From contig NW_017803987.1 in the NCBI RefSeq assembly GCF_001625305.1, forward strand, positions 651,028-715,027: DNA of 64,000 nt, in the 5' to 3' direction. How positions within the stretch are numbered: position 1 is the stretch's first letter; each line of letters opens with the position of its first letter. A program made the translations under genes and the position numbers. The stretch is from Branchiostoma belcheri (taxonomy: Eukaryota > Chordata > Leptocardii > Amphioxiformes > Branchiostomatidae). Below the pieces are notes generated by a model that did no database searches, was not told the origin of the DNA, and saw nothing but the letters and a program-made list of their open reading frames with translations. Below are positions 1-13,000 of this stretch, in pieces.

Positions 1-2792
1 CTAAAATTGTGTTTAAGAAAAACATAGAGTCGCTAACGTCATACCAGCACCCAAACGATTCAAATGGAACGAAAAATCAGGGCAAAACTTTTTTCAATGT
101 TTAAACCAACCTCACATCTTACAAAGATTACACGCAATTTCACAAGATAATCTCTCCAACGCATCCGCCGCAGATCAAATTGAAACATGGTCTCTGAATT
201 TAGCTCAGTTTTAAGAGATGCTGGGCATGAGTGTTTGAGGGTGACAAGTAAAAGAAATTCCATTAAAGAAAAAAGTAAACAAACGATGGTTTGATAAAAG
301 TTGCACACAGATGAAACGTGAAATAAAAACTTAGCTACATTACTTGAAAAGCATCCGTCGAACCCTGAAATACGGGGAAGGTTCTTCAAAGCGAAAAAAG
401 AATACAAAAAATTGGTGAAAAAGAAGAAACGTGACCTTCATCAACAGATCATGAACGAGTTATCGTCTCTTAGAGAAACAAATCCAAATGCCTTCTGGAA
501 TTTGGTTAATAAATTAAAGCCTGAAAAAACAGCAGTAAGCGATCAGATAACAGATGAAACTTGGTTAAAACACTTTAGTAATCTCAATCTCAACAAACAT
601 TCAACCGACAGCAACCGTAATATAGATACCCCAGACACTGATATCGTGGACAGTTCTTCCTTTTGTACCACTTCTATGGATAATTCTATGTTAGACTCTC
701 CAATAACTGAGAAAGAATTAGAAACAGCCATATCCAACCTAAAAAACAACAAGTCTAGTTGTGACGATATGGTAATAAATGAAATGCTGAAGTGTGGAAA
801 GCCAATAATTAGGAAACCCCTTTTACATATCTTTAATTCTTGTTTGCAAAACTGCTATTATCCTAAAGAATGGTCTTTATGTCATATTGTTCCTATCCAT
901 AAATCTGGAGACGCATCGCTCCCAGACAACTATAGGGGAATATCCCTAATTAGTTGTCTGGGAAAACTATTCTCCTCTATTTTAAATACCCGTCTTGTGA
1001 ACTTTGCAGAACATTACAGCCTTTTCAAACCACAACAGGCCGGTTTTAGGAAGAAATTTAGAACAGCTGATAACCTATTTGTATTGTCCACATTAGTTAG
1101 TAAATATCTAAGCAGAAATTCACAACTCTATGCTTGCTTTGTAGATTTTAGCAAAGCATTTGATTCTGTTTGGCGAAAAGGTCTGCTACTAAAATTAAAT
1201 AATCTTGGAATAGGAGGCAAATTCTTACTACTATAAAAGACATGTATTCCAAAACAACTAATTGTGTTAAAACTAGCCACGGTCTTACCGAAACGTTCAT
1301 AACTAACTGTGGGGTTCGACAAGGCTGTAACTTGAGTCCAACTTTGTTTAATTTATTTATAAGTGATTTGACGGAGGAGTTTGATAACCATTTGTGTGAT
1401 CCTCCTAGCTTACACAACATGAAAGTGTCATGCTTGTTATATGCAGACGATCTAGTTCTTTTCTCAGAATCACAACAAGGTCTGCAAACCTCTTTAAGTA
1501 GATTAGAAGAGTATTGTAAATTATGGCAACTGAACGTAAATCTCAAGAAAACTAAGGTTATTGTCTTCACTAAAGGAGGTCGATTACCGAAAAATTGTCA
1601 CTTCCTCTTTAATAATAATGTAGTCGAAATTGTAAATAACTATTGTTATCTGGGTATTGTTGTAAATTCAGCTGGCACTTTCAAAGCAAACAACAAATAC
1701 TTACACAGCAAAGGCCTGAGAGCCCTCTTTGGAATTCATCAATCCATTTATCAAGCCGATGCTTCAATTTCTGTAAAGAACAAACTCTTTGATGCTTGCG
1801 TAAAACCGATTTTATTGTATGGGTCTGAAATATGGGGATCCTTCAAAAGTCCGAAATCATCCCCAATTGAAGCCGTGCACCTAAAATTCTGCAAACAGTC
1901 TTTAAATGTGCCCAAATCTTCTTGTAACCTTGCTGTGATGGCTGAATTAGGGAGATATCCCATGAGGTTAGAAGCGTCACTCAACTCCATTAAACACTAC
2001 CTCAGAATACGCCAGAACGTGCCAGCTGACAGTCTCTCTGCAGACGCCCTTTTGTGTCAATTTGATTTAGATGCGGTAGGTGCCAAATGCTGGGCTGCTG
2101 GTGTTCGTAAGACACTAGAGGAAAGCGGTTTTGCCTATGTTTGGCATTCGTCCTTGTCTTCTACCTTCAATTTGCCCCAAATTATATCTTCCATCAACCA
2201 ACGTCTTAAGGACATGTATCTCCAATCTTTTATATCAGAAATGCGGAACAACAACAAATTACGGACATACAGATTATTAAAAATACTTACCACGAGGAAA
2301 ATTATTTGAAAATTACAAACATTCGACACAGAACAGTCTTCACAAAACTCCGGATAAGTTCACACAAACTCCACATAGAAAAAGGCAGACACAACCGCAT
2401 CCCTCTAGAGCAAAGGATTTGCCAATTTTGCGATTTAAATAAGATTGAGGATGAGTATCATTTCGTAGTCAATTGTACGTTATATAGTAATGAGAGAGAT
2501 TCCCTATATTCTTATATAATAGATAAGTTCCCCAGCTTTGCACATTTAAATGAATCAGAAAAATTCCTATTTCTTATGAAACTTGACAAGCCATGTATCA
2601 CTAATTCTATATGCTCGTACATCTATAACTGTGTCAAGAAGCGAGAAGAAGTCGAACAATGTAAATAGTAGATCACATTAGTATGTATAGTTTAAGTATC
2701 ATTGCTGTATCCATGTCTTTGTCTATCCATGACCTGTACTTAGCTTGTTAGAGCACAAACGTACAATAAAGGTCTTTCATTCATTCAATAAT
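1..2792 (+). mobile_element. Non-LTR retrotransposon (LINE), 5' truncated by the window edge and frameshifted
   Basis: A degenerate LINE that once encoded a reverse transcriptase for target-primed reverse transcription. Coding remnants are the endonuclease-RT linker (about 50-410, several stops), RT fingers/palm (412-1226, with DNYRGISL and the catalytic-side FVDFSKAFDSVWRKGLL), RT palm with the YADD box (about 1227-2309, YADDLVLFSES) and a C-terminal Cys/His region (2306-2668, CQFC...EDEYHFVVNC). The three parts lie in three frames: net shifts occur near 1221-1226 (resuming LTTIKDMYSKTTNCVK) and near 2285-2305. There is an AATAAA at about 2764 and a short CATT-type tail at about 2776-2790. 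Known: this order belongs to non-LTR elements with an APE-type endonuclease of the Jockey/CR1/I kind; the exact clade is not settled. Inference: dead copy. Confidence 0.93.
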
Positions 2793-3203
2793 GCCCTGAG
2801 TGTGAGGTACCGTAGGCCAGCTTGTTCCCGACAACCACCCAACCCCTTTACGATCCAGCCCGCCGTCAGCATCCAGAGTCACAAATGCCATACGACTGTT
2901 GTACGATCATCGTACGACGTTTGCGCGATCGTACAACTTAGAGTCGCAAACCTAGTCCTCTCTTGGGATTGATATGCATGTGTCCTGCAAATGTCGGCTA
3001 TCTTGTTACGGAAAAAGCTGTCTTGGATCCTTGTCGGCTCTAAGTCGCACGACGAATGCAAGTCAGCTCAGTTAATTCTCAGTGACGGTACACTAGGCCA
3101 ACATGATTGGGATACTTTGCGCCAAAGAGAGCAATTGAATACTAAAGCGCCGCTAAATTTTTTTCAATGTCTAAATTCTTCTAGAAAAGATTACACGTTG
3201 TAG
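2793..3203. other. Intergenic DNA with a GTACGA-rich palindromic patch
   Basis: No gene is supported. Around 2890-3060 there are overlapping inverted motifs of the type GTCGTACGAT/ATCGTACGAC and a partial inverted repeat (CACAAATGCC near 2880 and the TGCAAATGTCGG side near 2985), which suggests a small decayed fold-back element. Confidence 0.4.
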
Positions 3204-3356
3204 AACGAGTGTTTATGTGAGTGAGTGGGTGAGTGAGGGAGTGAATGACTGAGTGAGTGAGAGTGGGTGAATGGGTGGGTGAGTAATTGAGTAAGTAAAT
3301 GAGTGAGTGAGTGAGTGAGTGAGAGTTGGCGAGTGAGTGAATGAGTGAGCGAGTGC
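3204..3356. repeat. (GAGT)n tetranucleotide microsatellite
   Basis: About 150 bp of imperfect GTGA/GAGT units. It keeps spurious reading frames open (Leu/Thr/His/Ser-rich on the complementary strand), which are not genes. Confidence 0.9.
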
Positions 3357-3651
3357 GCGTCAATATTAGCCACTGCTCTGGTATCCAATAATTGAATAAT
3401 TGACGAGAGATGAGCCAGAAAATATTTGTCAGAAGAAGCAGAATATTTCGGTCCTCACGCACGCAGGGTGTTACCGTATTTGGTAGTGCTCGTCGTGGTA
3501 CGTAGCTCACAACTCAGACTAGTTTGTGTCACAGTCTGGGTGACCACGGTTGGACGCTGTTAACATTAGAACTGGTCGCAAATATTTTTTATTCAGTAGT
3601 AAAGAAGTGTACTAGTATTAGATATGCAAGAAGCGGCTACCCTGTAGCAGA

Positions 3652-3718
3652 ATGGGAAAACTGATGCTGTGTTTGCTGTTGGGTCTGTGTTGTCTGCCAG
3701 GTGCAATGTCGCTGACAG
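3652..3718 (+). CDS. Gene A exon 1: signal peptide
   Basis: Encodes MGKLMLCLLLGLCCLPGAMS, a basic n-region, a long Leu/Cys core and small residues at the likely cleavage site. The donor is ACAG/GTAAGT after 3718, phase 1. The only ATG that gives a signal peptide in frame with exon 2 is at 3652. Confidence 0.85.
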
Positions 3719-6700
3719 GTAAGTAAACTGTTATTGTTATCGGGGGCCGACTGCTCTCTCCTTGCAGGCAAGGGTCCTGTCTGTCCCCTACCTCAAATTG
3801 AAGAAAGAATTCTAACTACTATGGGATGTTGTCGTATCCAGAACCGTGCTTTATCCAAAAGCATGCATCCTCTTGCACGGTTCTGGATGGTCCACGCGTA
3901 TCCAGAATCGAGACTGGAAGCGAATCTACATTTTTTGATACCTGGAATCTATGCCGAACTTCACCCTAACTCATTAAGGCATAGAACTAGATAGTGAGTG
4001 ATGCAATAGATGTATACAAGGTTATATATAGGGGGATGCCTTTTTCCGTAGAGCGTAATCGGCTGTTTTAATTCTACGTAGACGGACCGATAATTCAAGG
4101 TAGAGCGTAATTGGCGCCGGCATTTTGCATAGAGCGTATTCGCCGTTTTAAATCTACGCAATGCGTCGTAGCCACTTGGAATTTAACGTAAAGCGTAATC
4201 GAGAGGTTTCCTGAATTCAGCGTTATACTTAGCCAGCTCTCAAAATTTAGCGTAGAGCGTTGTTGGGACCCCCCCCCTCCCCCACTGCAGGCCCCCATGT
4301 AGGTGGCGCGGTTGTATATTTTCTGTTGTGGGGTTGGTGGCTAGTTGGAGATGAAATTTGATACACATTCAATACCCAATATAGATGTTTTTGACATGCA
4401 TAATTCAACTGTCGTGAAAAGTAGTCTGGCCGTACATGCTATGATGGTGGTTGTACCTGATACAGTTGGTTAATTGAGACATGACAAGAATGTACCAATT
4501 TAAGTTTGTTTTAATACGACAAGATTGTATTTCCAATATTCTGCCCATTATAGTACATGTCAATCTAACTTTGTTGCCATGTGCTCACAAGAGTTCCGCA
4601 CAACTTACATGTTCAACTTCCCGATTTCATTTATAGAAGAAAAAGGCAGGTGATGTAAATTAAAGAGAAGAGAGAAATCATCTAGTCTAGTCTAGACAAG
4701 TCTACTAGCTACTTATAAATTTCATCTTCAGAAATGAGAATTGTCTAACCAATTCCATAACCATGCGTATCTTTAAGCTGTTGAAGGCACTAAACTAATT
4801 TTACAATGTCGTATTTGCCCCATTTTTTCTTCTATGTCAGTTAATTCTCAACATACTATTAGCCTTCTTAGAAAATAGTAATGTACAGCCATATGGGCTG
4901 GGCGACAAAAGTCGCAAGACACGTTAATAAAAATTCATTCATTCATTCATTCACTCATTCAGTATGGATTCCTTTCGTAGCCCATCCTGTTATTTCATGT
5001 TGAATATTTACCTCTACAAAAAACATGTAATATCTGTCCTCCTCTAGGTGGATGGGTTGAGATGGACCCGTCGTGGGTGACGTCAGAAGGCGAGGACAGT
5101 GACGGAAAACTTCCCGGGTACGTCGTGGACGACAACATGGGGTCGAGCTGGAAGGGTTCTCTCAGCGCCACCTGGCGACTTACCTTCGACCTGCAGGCCC
5201 CCATGACGCTGTCCCGCATCCGTATCTGGAAGTACGGCGGCCCGCTTGACGTGACGGCCTGGCGGTGGGCGTCGTCGCGGCGACAGTGGAACGTCGTGAC
5301 GGAACAGACGGGTGTGGAAGAGGAGCTGAGCGGGTTACTCGTCACAGCACAGAAATGGCGCCTGCAGTTTTCAGCGCTGTCTGTGTCCACAGAGATCAAC
5401 GAGATCCAGTTTTTCCAGGGTAAGCCATTGAAGATGGTGATGATAATGATTATGTTGATGATCTTGTTGTTGTTGTTATTGTAGATGAATTTAATTTGAT
5501 GATGATGCCCTTGGTGTAATGATAATGTTTATTTGATGATGTTCTTGATGTCTTGAAGCTATAATGATGTTGATGATGTTGTTGTTGATGGTGATGATGG
5601 TGATTTTGGTGATGATGTTGATTTTGGTGATGATGTTGATTTTGGTGATGATGTTGATTTCGGTGATGATGTTGATTTTGGTGATGTTTTTGATGTTGAG
5701 GATTTTGCTCATGATGATGTTGATTTTGGAGATGATGCTAATGACGTTAATGGTGATGCTGATGTTGATTTCGATCGCCGTGTACTATATTAATCTTCCT
5801 ATGCTATGTTCCCCAGCCTGTTCAGAGTTAGACATGCAGGTGTGTACAGACGGGAACTGTGATGTGTACGAGTTACTGTGTGACGGGGTAGTGGACTGTG
5901 ATGACGGCAGTGACGAACGAAACTGCAGTGGCAAGTACTAGATAAACATACATAAACAAAATATTCTTCTTCTTCTTTGCGATATGCATCATTCAACTGC
6001 CATGCTAATGAAATTGTAACCTATCATGAAAGTTCATCTGCGTTGGTAGTTATATGTTTAAAGTTACAACTTTTTGGTCCAACACAAAAAAAATTCTCTC
6101 ACCTAGAGTTTTCAACCAGTCACTCTGGTCTTCCTCAGTAGACTGACCCAGTGAAGCTTGTCAACTGGATTCTTTGAAGTGTGACGTCAACACTGGGTCA
6201 AAGGTATCTGGTAGACGATGTCGGCCCCGTCTCGGTTCAATGAAGGGTGCTGGGCCCTGATGTATATGGCACCCCTCTCAAGAAATAGTCTTGTTCAGTG
6301 TCCAAAAATTGTAACCTGTTTACGAGTCTCTCTCGTGGCTACAGCTGGATGTCCTCGGCCAAAGTAACCTTCTATCCCCGACTGGCTGCCTACGCCCAGC
6401 CCGGTGAATTTAATTGCTTGCATGAATTCAATCAACAGTCCTTAGCCTGTATTAAGGGCCTTGTTGTATCCAGAACCGTGTACTATCCAGAACTATGCTC
6501 AGGCACGGTTCTGGATAGTACACGCGTATCCAGAACCGTACCAGAGGCGAATTTACATTCCTGGATACGCGGAGACTATGAAGAAATGTGTTTGATCCTA
6601 ACCCATTTTAGACATAGAATTAGATAGGCTGGGTTCTGAATGCAATGGGTATTTCAAGGGAGCTAAGGCCAAACGTCCTTGGACGCATGTTGCGTATGTA

Positions 6701-9700
6701 AATGAGGCACGGTTTTCTAATTCCTCTCTCATTTACATACGCATGTTGCGTATGCAAATTTGAAACGGTTTTCTAATTCCCCTCTCTCATTGGTCCCAGC
6801 ACTAGCCATGGAGACGTGTGCAAATGGTGACGTCATCAACAAGACACGGGTGTGTGACGGACAAGACGACTGTGGAGACAACTCAGACGAACGGAACTGC
6901 TGTAAGGAACATGTCATTTATTATTAATTAGGCCACGGCAAGTAAATTTCATGGATGGCATCCTCCGCAGACTCCAAATCTAGCGCAATAGGGCGAAAAA
7001 AACAAGGCGGGCCAAAAATACAAGATTCCTACATTTTCAAATTCTTCATAACCCCTGTTAAACAAGAAAGAAGTTTACTGCAAACTATTACAACATCCAT
7101 TATCACTGAAAAATAAAACTTTCAATCATTGTACAGATGATTTCGATTCAGTGGGAACATCACATATAAAAATAATGAAATACATCACTGCATCAAAGTA
7201 AATGACAGTGTCTCCTCTCTTCATAGTTATCTGCCATCCATGTTCCGACATGGCAACAGACATCTTTGCCATTTTCGGCATGTTGACCACTGTCAGGGCG
7301 ACAACTTTTTTTCTAAAATCAGGCGAAAATCAGTGCGCGCGCTGATGTCATCCACGGAAATTAATTGCTGTGGCCTTACCGAAATATCTACTTCTAGCTA
7401 CAGTTTTGCACTGATCATTGTGGGAGCATGTCATTTTCTTTTCGGTTTGAATTATTTTAACTTTCTTTTTCTCACTACGTTCTTTTCGTTACTAAGAGTT
7501 AGTAATCCAGATAATGTGGTCCTACAGGTGAGCGACAAGGCGGGAAGACTTGCTCCAACGGAAACTGTGTGAGTCTGTCAAAGGTCTGCGATGGAGCCGA
7601 CAACTGTGGGGACGGGAGTGACGAACTGTCTTGTCGTGAGTCTTATAATAATACCTCTTTGGAATACATGTCTTCGAAAGCTATCTGTCTTATAATAAAT
7701 ACTAGATAAGTAACATTTGCAAAATAAATGCATAATGTTTACCTTTGAACATGGTCTGTTCTGTTAATTCTTACTCAAACACATTCACATACATGTGCTA
7801 CTAGTATATGGTGACAGGAGCAGAGCAGACCATGAAATTGCAACATTATGTAACACAACACCAGTCACCATGATGACAGACGTCAACAAATTATGTCATT
7901 GTTCAGGTCATAGGTCACTGTTTGGAGAAGAAGAAGAGGAAGAAACTGAGCAAAAACAAAATGTTTTCCTTCGGTAAACATAACAATCGATAACGCACTG
8001 TTTGGAGTAATCTGGTTTGTTTGTTTGTTTATTTGTTTAGGATCTCTATTAAGTTTACGCTACTCTTCCTGGAGTCCGTAGTGAATAATCAGATGAGTAT
8101 TTGGACCATAGCACACCAAGACATGCCCCGAGCAGCCCTACTCTTTTTTTGAAAGTTGTGGTGGGCTCTAACTCGTGGCTCTCCCAAACATGGGACCTCC
8201 ATTTAATGTCCTATCCAGGGCAAGTCCCTGACCAAAGCTGGGTACTCATTTTCAACTGAGTGAAGTATGGAAAGTCGTGTAAATTGCCTCTTCCCAGGGC
8301 ACCAGATCGGTGACATGGGTAGGATTCGAACTCGTAACCTCTTGGTTCAACGCCGAACACGCTACAGCTACGCCCCACGACCCCACATGCTGCCCAGTCC
8401 TTCGAAGCATTGGTGACTTTTATTGGTAGCCAATCTTTCTGATTAGACCTGAGCTAGGTATGGGAAATTCCACCGAGTGCTCTAATCTACCTCTGCGGGT
8501 GGGCAACGCTCCCAGTACCGAAGAAAATCCCGAGGAACACACGGTGACTGGTACTGTGCTATGTCGACGTCGTCCACTTTTGATTTTTGTCCCTTGTACT
8601 TTTCAGCTGTTGGTGCCTGCATGAATGGTAGAGCGTTCCATCTGAGTACCAGATGTGACGGTTTGGACGACTGTGGGGACAGTAGCGATGAGCTGGATTG
8701 CAGTAAGTTTTCTCAGGAACATACAGCTACATTATTTACAATACCATGGCACGCTAAATACGTGCATAGCACAACCTCATTAAAACACATACCCTGTAGT
8801 CAATAAAGTCTTCACTTGTAATAACATTCCTCAATCCTAATCTACAGTGTAGATTCTTTTGGTAGAACAGAATATTTTTTAATGCTGTCTTAGTGACATT
8901 TTCCTGTCCCTGTCCTTGGTGCTGAACGCATTGGCACAACAGAATACTATTTAAAATGCTCCACCAAGCAATGGCAATGGTACTAGAAGAATCACACTTG
9001 AATTTATGTTAAATATGATTTCTGTACCTATGTTTATGTTCATGTTTATGTTTTGGTGTCTTATAAGCCCATATGGGCTAGGCGAAAAAAATCGCAAGAC
9101 ACGTTAATAAAAATTCATTCATTCATTCATTCATTCATTCATTCATTCATTCATTCATTCATTCATTCATTCATTCATTCATTCATTCATTCATTCATTC
9201 ATTCATTCATTCATTCATTCATTCATTCATTCATTCATTGTATCACGGCCATGCTAACATCTCCAATGTATATCGACAGACTGTTACTACCTACAGGACA
9301 AAGGCACAAGCTACAGGGGCCTGGCAAACCGGGACGAGACCTGTCAGTACTGGACATCTCAGTACCCCCACGCCCATAACCACACTCCCGAGGCCTACCC
9401 GTCAGCAGGGCTGGAGCGGAACTACTGTAGGAACCCGGACGGGAAGGACAGGCCGTGGTGCTACACCAGCAACCCGCTCATCAGGTGGAGCTACTGCAAT
9501 GATGTCTTCGCCTGTGATGGTAAGACTAGGTCTCTTCCTTATGAAATAAAGACTAAACTTTAACTTCCAACACTAACTAACAAAGTATTGGGACTTACCC
9601 CAAATTTTCGGTTGACTCCATCAACCTTGATCACGGAATGGACCCGTCTACTCTTGGAACGTGACGTCAGAGACACGTGGCCATAGTAGCGGGACATACG

Positions 9701-9992
9701 TGGCAGATAACTTGTGTCGCCCCCCGTCTCTGTTTAGGGTAGGTCTGTGAGCTCTTATGTAGACAGCCTCCTTCACTCCTCTTGCAAAGAAGTCCGATTC
9801 AGAATCGAGGTCTCTTCCTCTCTGCCTCTTTCTTTCTGTCTGTATCCTTCTCTCTCTATTTATCTCTCTCTCTCNNNNNNNNNNNNNNNNNNNNNNNNNN
9901 NNNNNNNNNNNNNNNNNNNNNNNNNNNNNNNNNNNNNNNNNNNNNNNNNNNNNNNNNNNNNNNNNNNNNNNNNNNNNNNNNNNNNNNNNNNN

Positions 9993-10037
<45 letters not shown>

Positions 10038-13000
10038 TTGTACGAGTTATTATATATATATATATATATATCTTTTGGACAGTTATAGTTATTATCTATT
10101 CTACAGCATAAACCGCTTACCTGCTCCTTGTGTTTTCTTTTTCAGCCAAACCGACTCGTTGTTTCTATCGAAGTGACAATGGTAGGAGCTATGCGGGGCG
10201 CATCAACAGGTAAGGAAAGCAGTTTCGTGGCATTTTCTGTTCTAGTACTATGATGTTTCTCCTATATGAATCGTATACATCTCAGTGACAGCAAGGTCCA
10301 CCATCAAAGACATCATTGTTTGGGTTGAGCTGTGGGTTTGTCACAGAGCTGGCTGACAGTACGTGGGTAGGGAGGATTGACAGAAAATGGGTAAAAAGGT
10401 CAGACACGGGAAACGAGGTGAAGGTCTCAGAATCTGGAAGCTAACATGGGGAATTCATCAGGATTGTATGAGCGGGTTTGAACTATGCACAGTTTCTGTT
10501 CAATTCAAGTACACCATGTAATCTTCTCGGCTGTAACGATGTCGACATACGCACAACAAGACTGGCAATGAAAACATACATTGCCATGGCGACAGTGGTT
10601 GCTGTTAGGGTTATTGTTTGCATGGCACAGCCATCATTTCATGATTTTGAGGAAGACTTGATACCTGTTAAGTCTAGACAGATACAGTGCACTCCTCCCC
10701 TGAGTGTATAGTGAACGAGCCCCGGGGTCACAGAAAGTAGGGCCATCCGTGGCAGAGAGGGCTTCCCAAGGGTTTCCAGGAATGTGGGCATAGATGTTGG
10801 TCAGAGACATGCCTGTGGACATTCCATTTCTGTGAACAAAATGCCTGTACCATTCCTAGAATTCTTGCAAACTGTACACAATACTGTGCCATTAGGCTTC
10901 TCCCTGAGACGTCGCCAAAAATTCCAAATACTTCCTGGAGGTCTAGAATTTCCTATTAATTTCTTGTTTGGTCATGCTGTGTTTCGTCCCACAGGGCAGG
11001 AGAGAAGGTGTGTCAGAGATGGGACTCCCAGTCCCCCCAAAGCCATCCCCACACACCGCAGGCTCATCCTGATGCGGGGCTGGAGGAAAACTTCTGCCGT
11101 AACCCTGACAACAAGGACCGGCCCTGGTGCTACACCACAGACGTCGTGTATAGGTGGAGCTACTGTGACGTCATGGAATGTGCAGGTGGGGCAAGCGTGA
11201 CATTCTTACATGTACAATGCTGATCAACTTTTAGTTCTTCGCGGCAGTTTGGTTTGTTCGAATGACATTAACTGTGAAATTATGTTACGCAAAACTACAT
11301 CACTGAAACAAAACGCTTCTAGTTGTATGTGTCCTGCTATGCTTTGCTTCTCTTCTGGGATGGGAGGTTTGACTCATGCTATCCATAGTTTTTCAGACGT
11401 CTTGTAAACGCCTTTTTTCCCACTGTAAAAGTGGCTGCGAGAATATAAGTTGTAGCTAACTTGAGTTCGCAGTCACCTAGTCCATGCCCTTTTCAAGTCG
11501 GCTTGTGTTCGGGAGCACTCTTACCAGATTTAGGTCACGTCTACCCTTTTAATATGACTCTAGACAAATTTGAGTCAAATTGGAGCCAAACAAACAAATA
11601 AACAAACACATAAACAATCATTGTGGGCATGGTGGCCTTGAAAAGGTGCACTTGTTCCACCATGACCTCCATGTATATTATGTATGTGGTCAATCGTATT
11701 AAATAGATAAATAAATAAATTGTTCGTTAGCTCTTATACATTTTTCATAGATCCGACCTATGTTAGCGTCAATGAGGAACGATGTTGGCAGCCATTGCGT
11801 ACCTCGTGTAAGGGACTATGTGGACAGCGTAGCCTGGACGTCGTGAAGTGCAACTGTGACAAGAACTGCCGCATGTTTGGTGACTGCTGCCCAGACTTTG
11901 AGTGAGTATATCTTTCAATATGGGTTATACTTAAGACCCAAAAAAAACTGCTTTTGTTTATTTGTTTGTTTATTGTTAGTTTTGCACTCACAAGATAAAA
12001 TGAAATTGAAGATATATGTTGACATGCATGGGAGGGCCAGAAACATGCAGGTTTATATATTGCCCTTCGGAAGTTCCCAACACCATAAGATTAAAAGTTA
12101 CCATTGATACTGAATGAAACAAAATTTAAACGAAGAAGACAAAAATAACAGGAAATAAACAGAAACAATTCAACGAACTAATGAAACAATACAAATCATC
12201 CATCTGAAGAAATAAAGAAGATCAAACTTATTTATCTAGTTATTACGAACATAAGTACAAATGTAAATTATATGTGAAAGTCTAATCAACAAAACAACAA
12301 AACAAGCAAACCAAACAAACACAGGAAATGGTGGTTGGTTGAAGTAGTATTTCTCTTTTTAAAAGCTTTTTGAAACTGGGTAAGAAGGGACATGTTCTCG
12401 TAGAAAGGCTTGTTGCTCCATAATGTAGCTTTAGCACTTAAGAAAGAGCATGGAAGGTCAGCACGTATATCAAAAGATGTGAGAAGGATTTAACCTACCT
12501 TTTAACTTGGAAATCCCCCATAGTGAAACGTGCAGCGACACGGCTCAGTCAACAACCAATCACCGGGACGAAAAGTGGAAGTGTGTGCCTGGCTTTTACA
12601 AGGGGACCTCCTATTGGTTGGTCGCCGACTGTCCTGACGACTGGACAGATGACGTCACAAGGCAACAGTGTCTGAAGGAAGTGGATTCCTTCAACCCAAG
12701 CGAACTGGCTTACCGAATGCCTGTTCACAAGGCATCAACGGATGTCTCCTATAGAAACATATTCTGTGCTTTCTGCAACAATGTATCTTTGGCAGAGGTA
12801 GTAGCCTGGGACTCTTCAGTTGAGTGTACTGGCCTGATAAATTCATCTACACATACTGATACCTCGCAAAATACACAAGTCTACCACACTATAGTTGGTA
12901 ATGGCACGGATTGTCCTGGGACCGGTAGGTTAGAATTCGTGAGGCAGTATGGTCGACAATGTTTTTATCATGAAGCTGATCCTTCCAGTGTTAACTGCGA

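Noticed and set aside
5564..5941. Met/Leu-rich frame ahead of LDLa exon 3
   Set aside because: Intronic GATGATGTT repeat; the true exon starts at the acceptor at 5816.
9053..9379. Ser/Ile/His-rich frame leading into the kringle region
   Set aside because: Translation of the ATTC microsatellite joined by chance to a wrong frame of exon 7.
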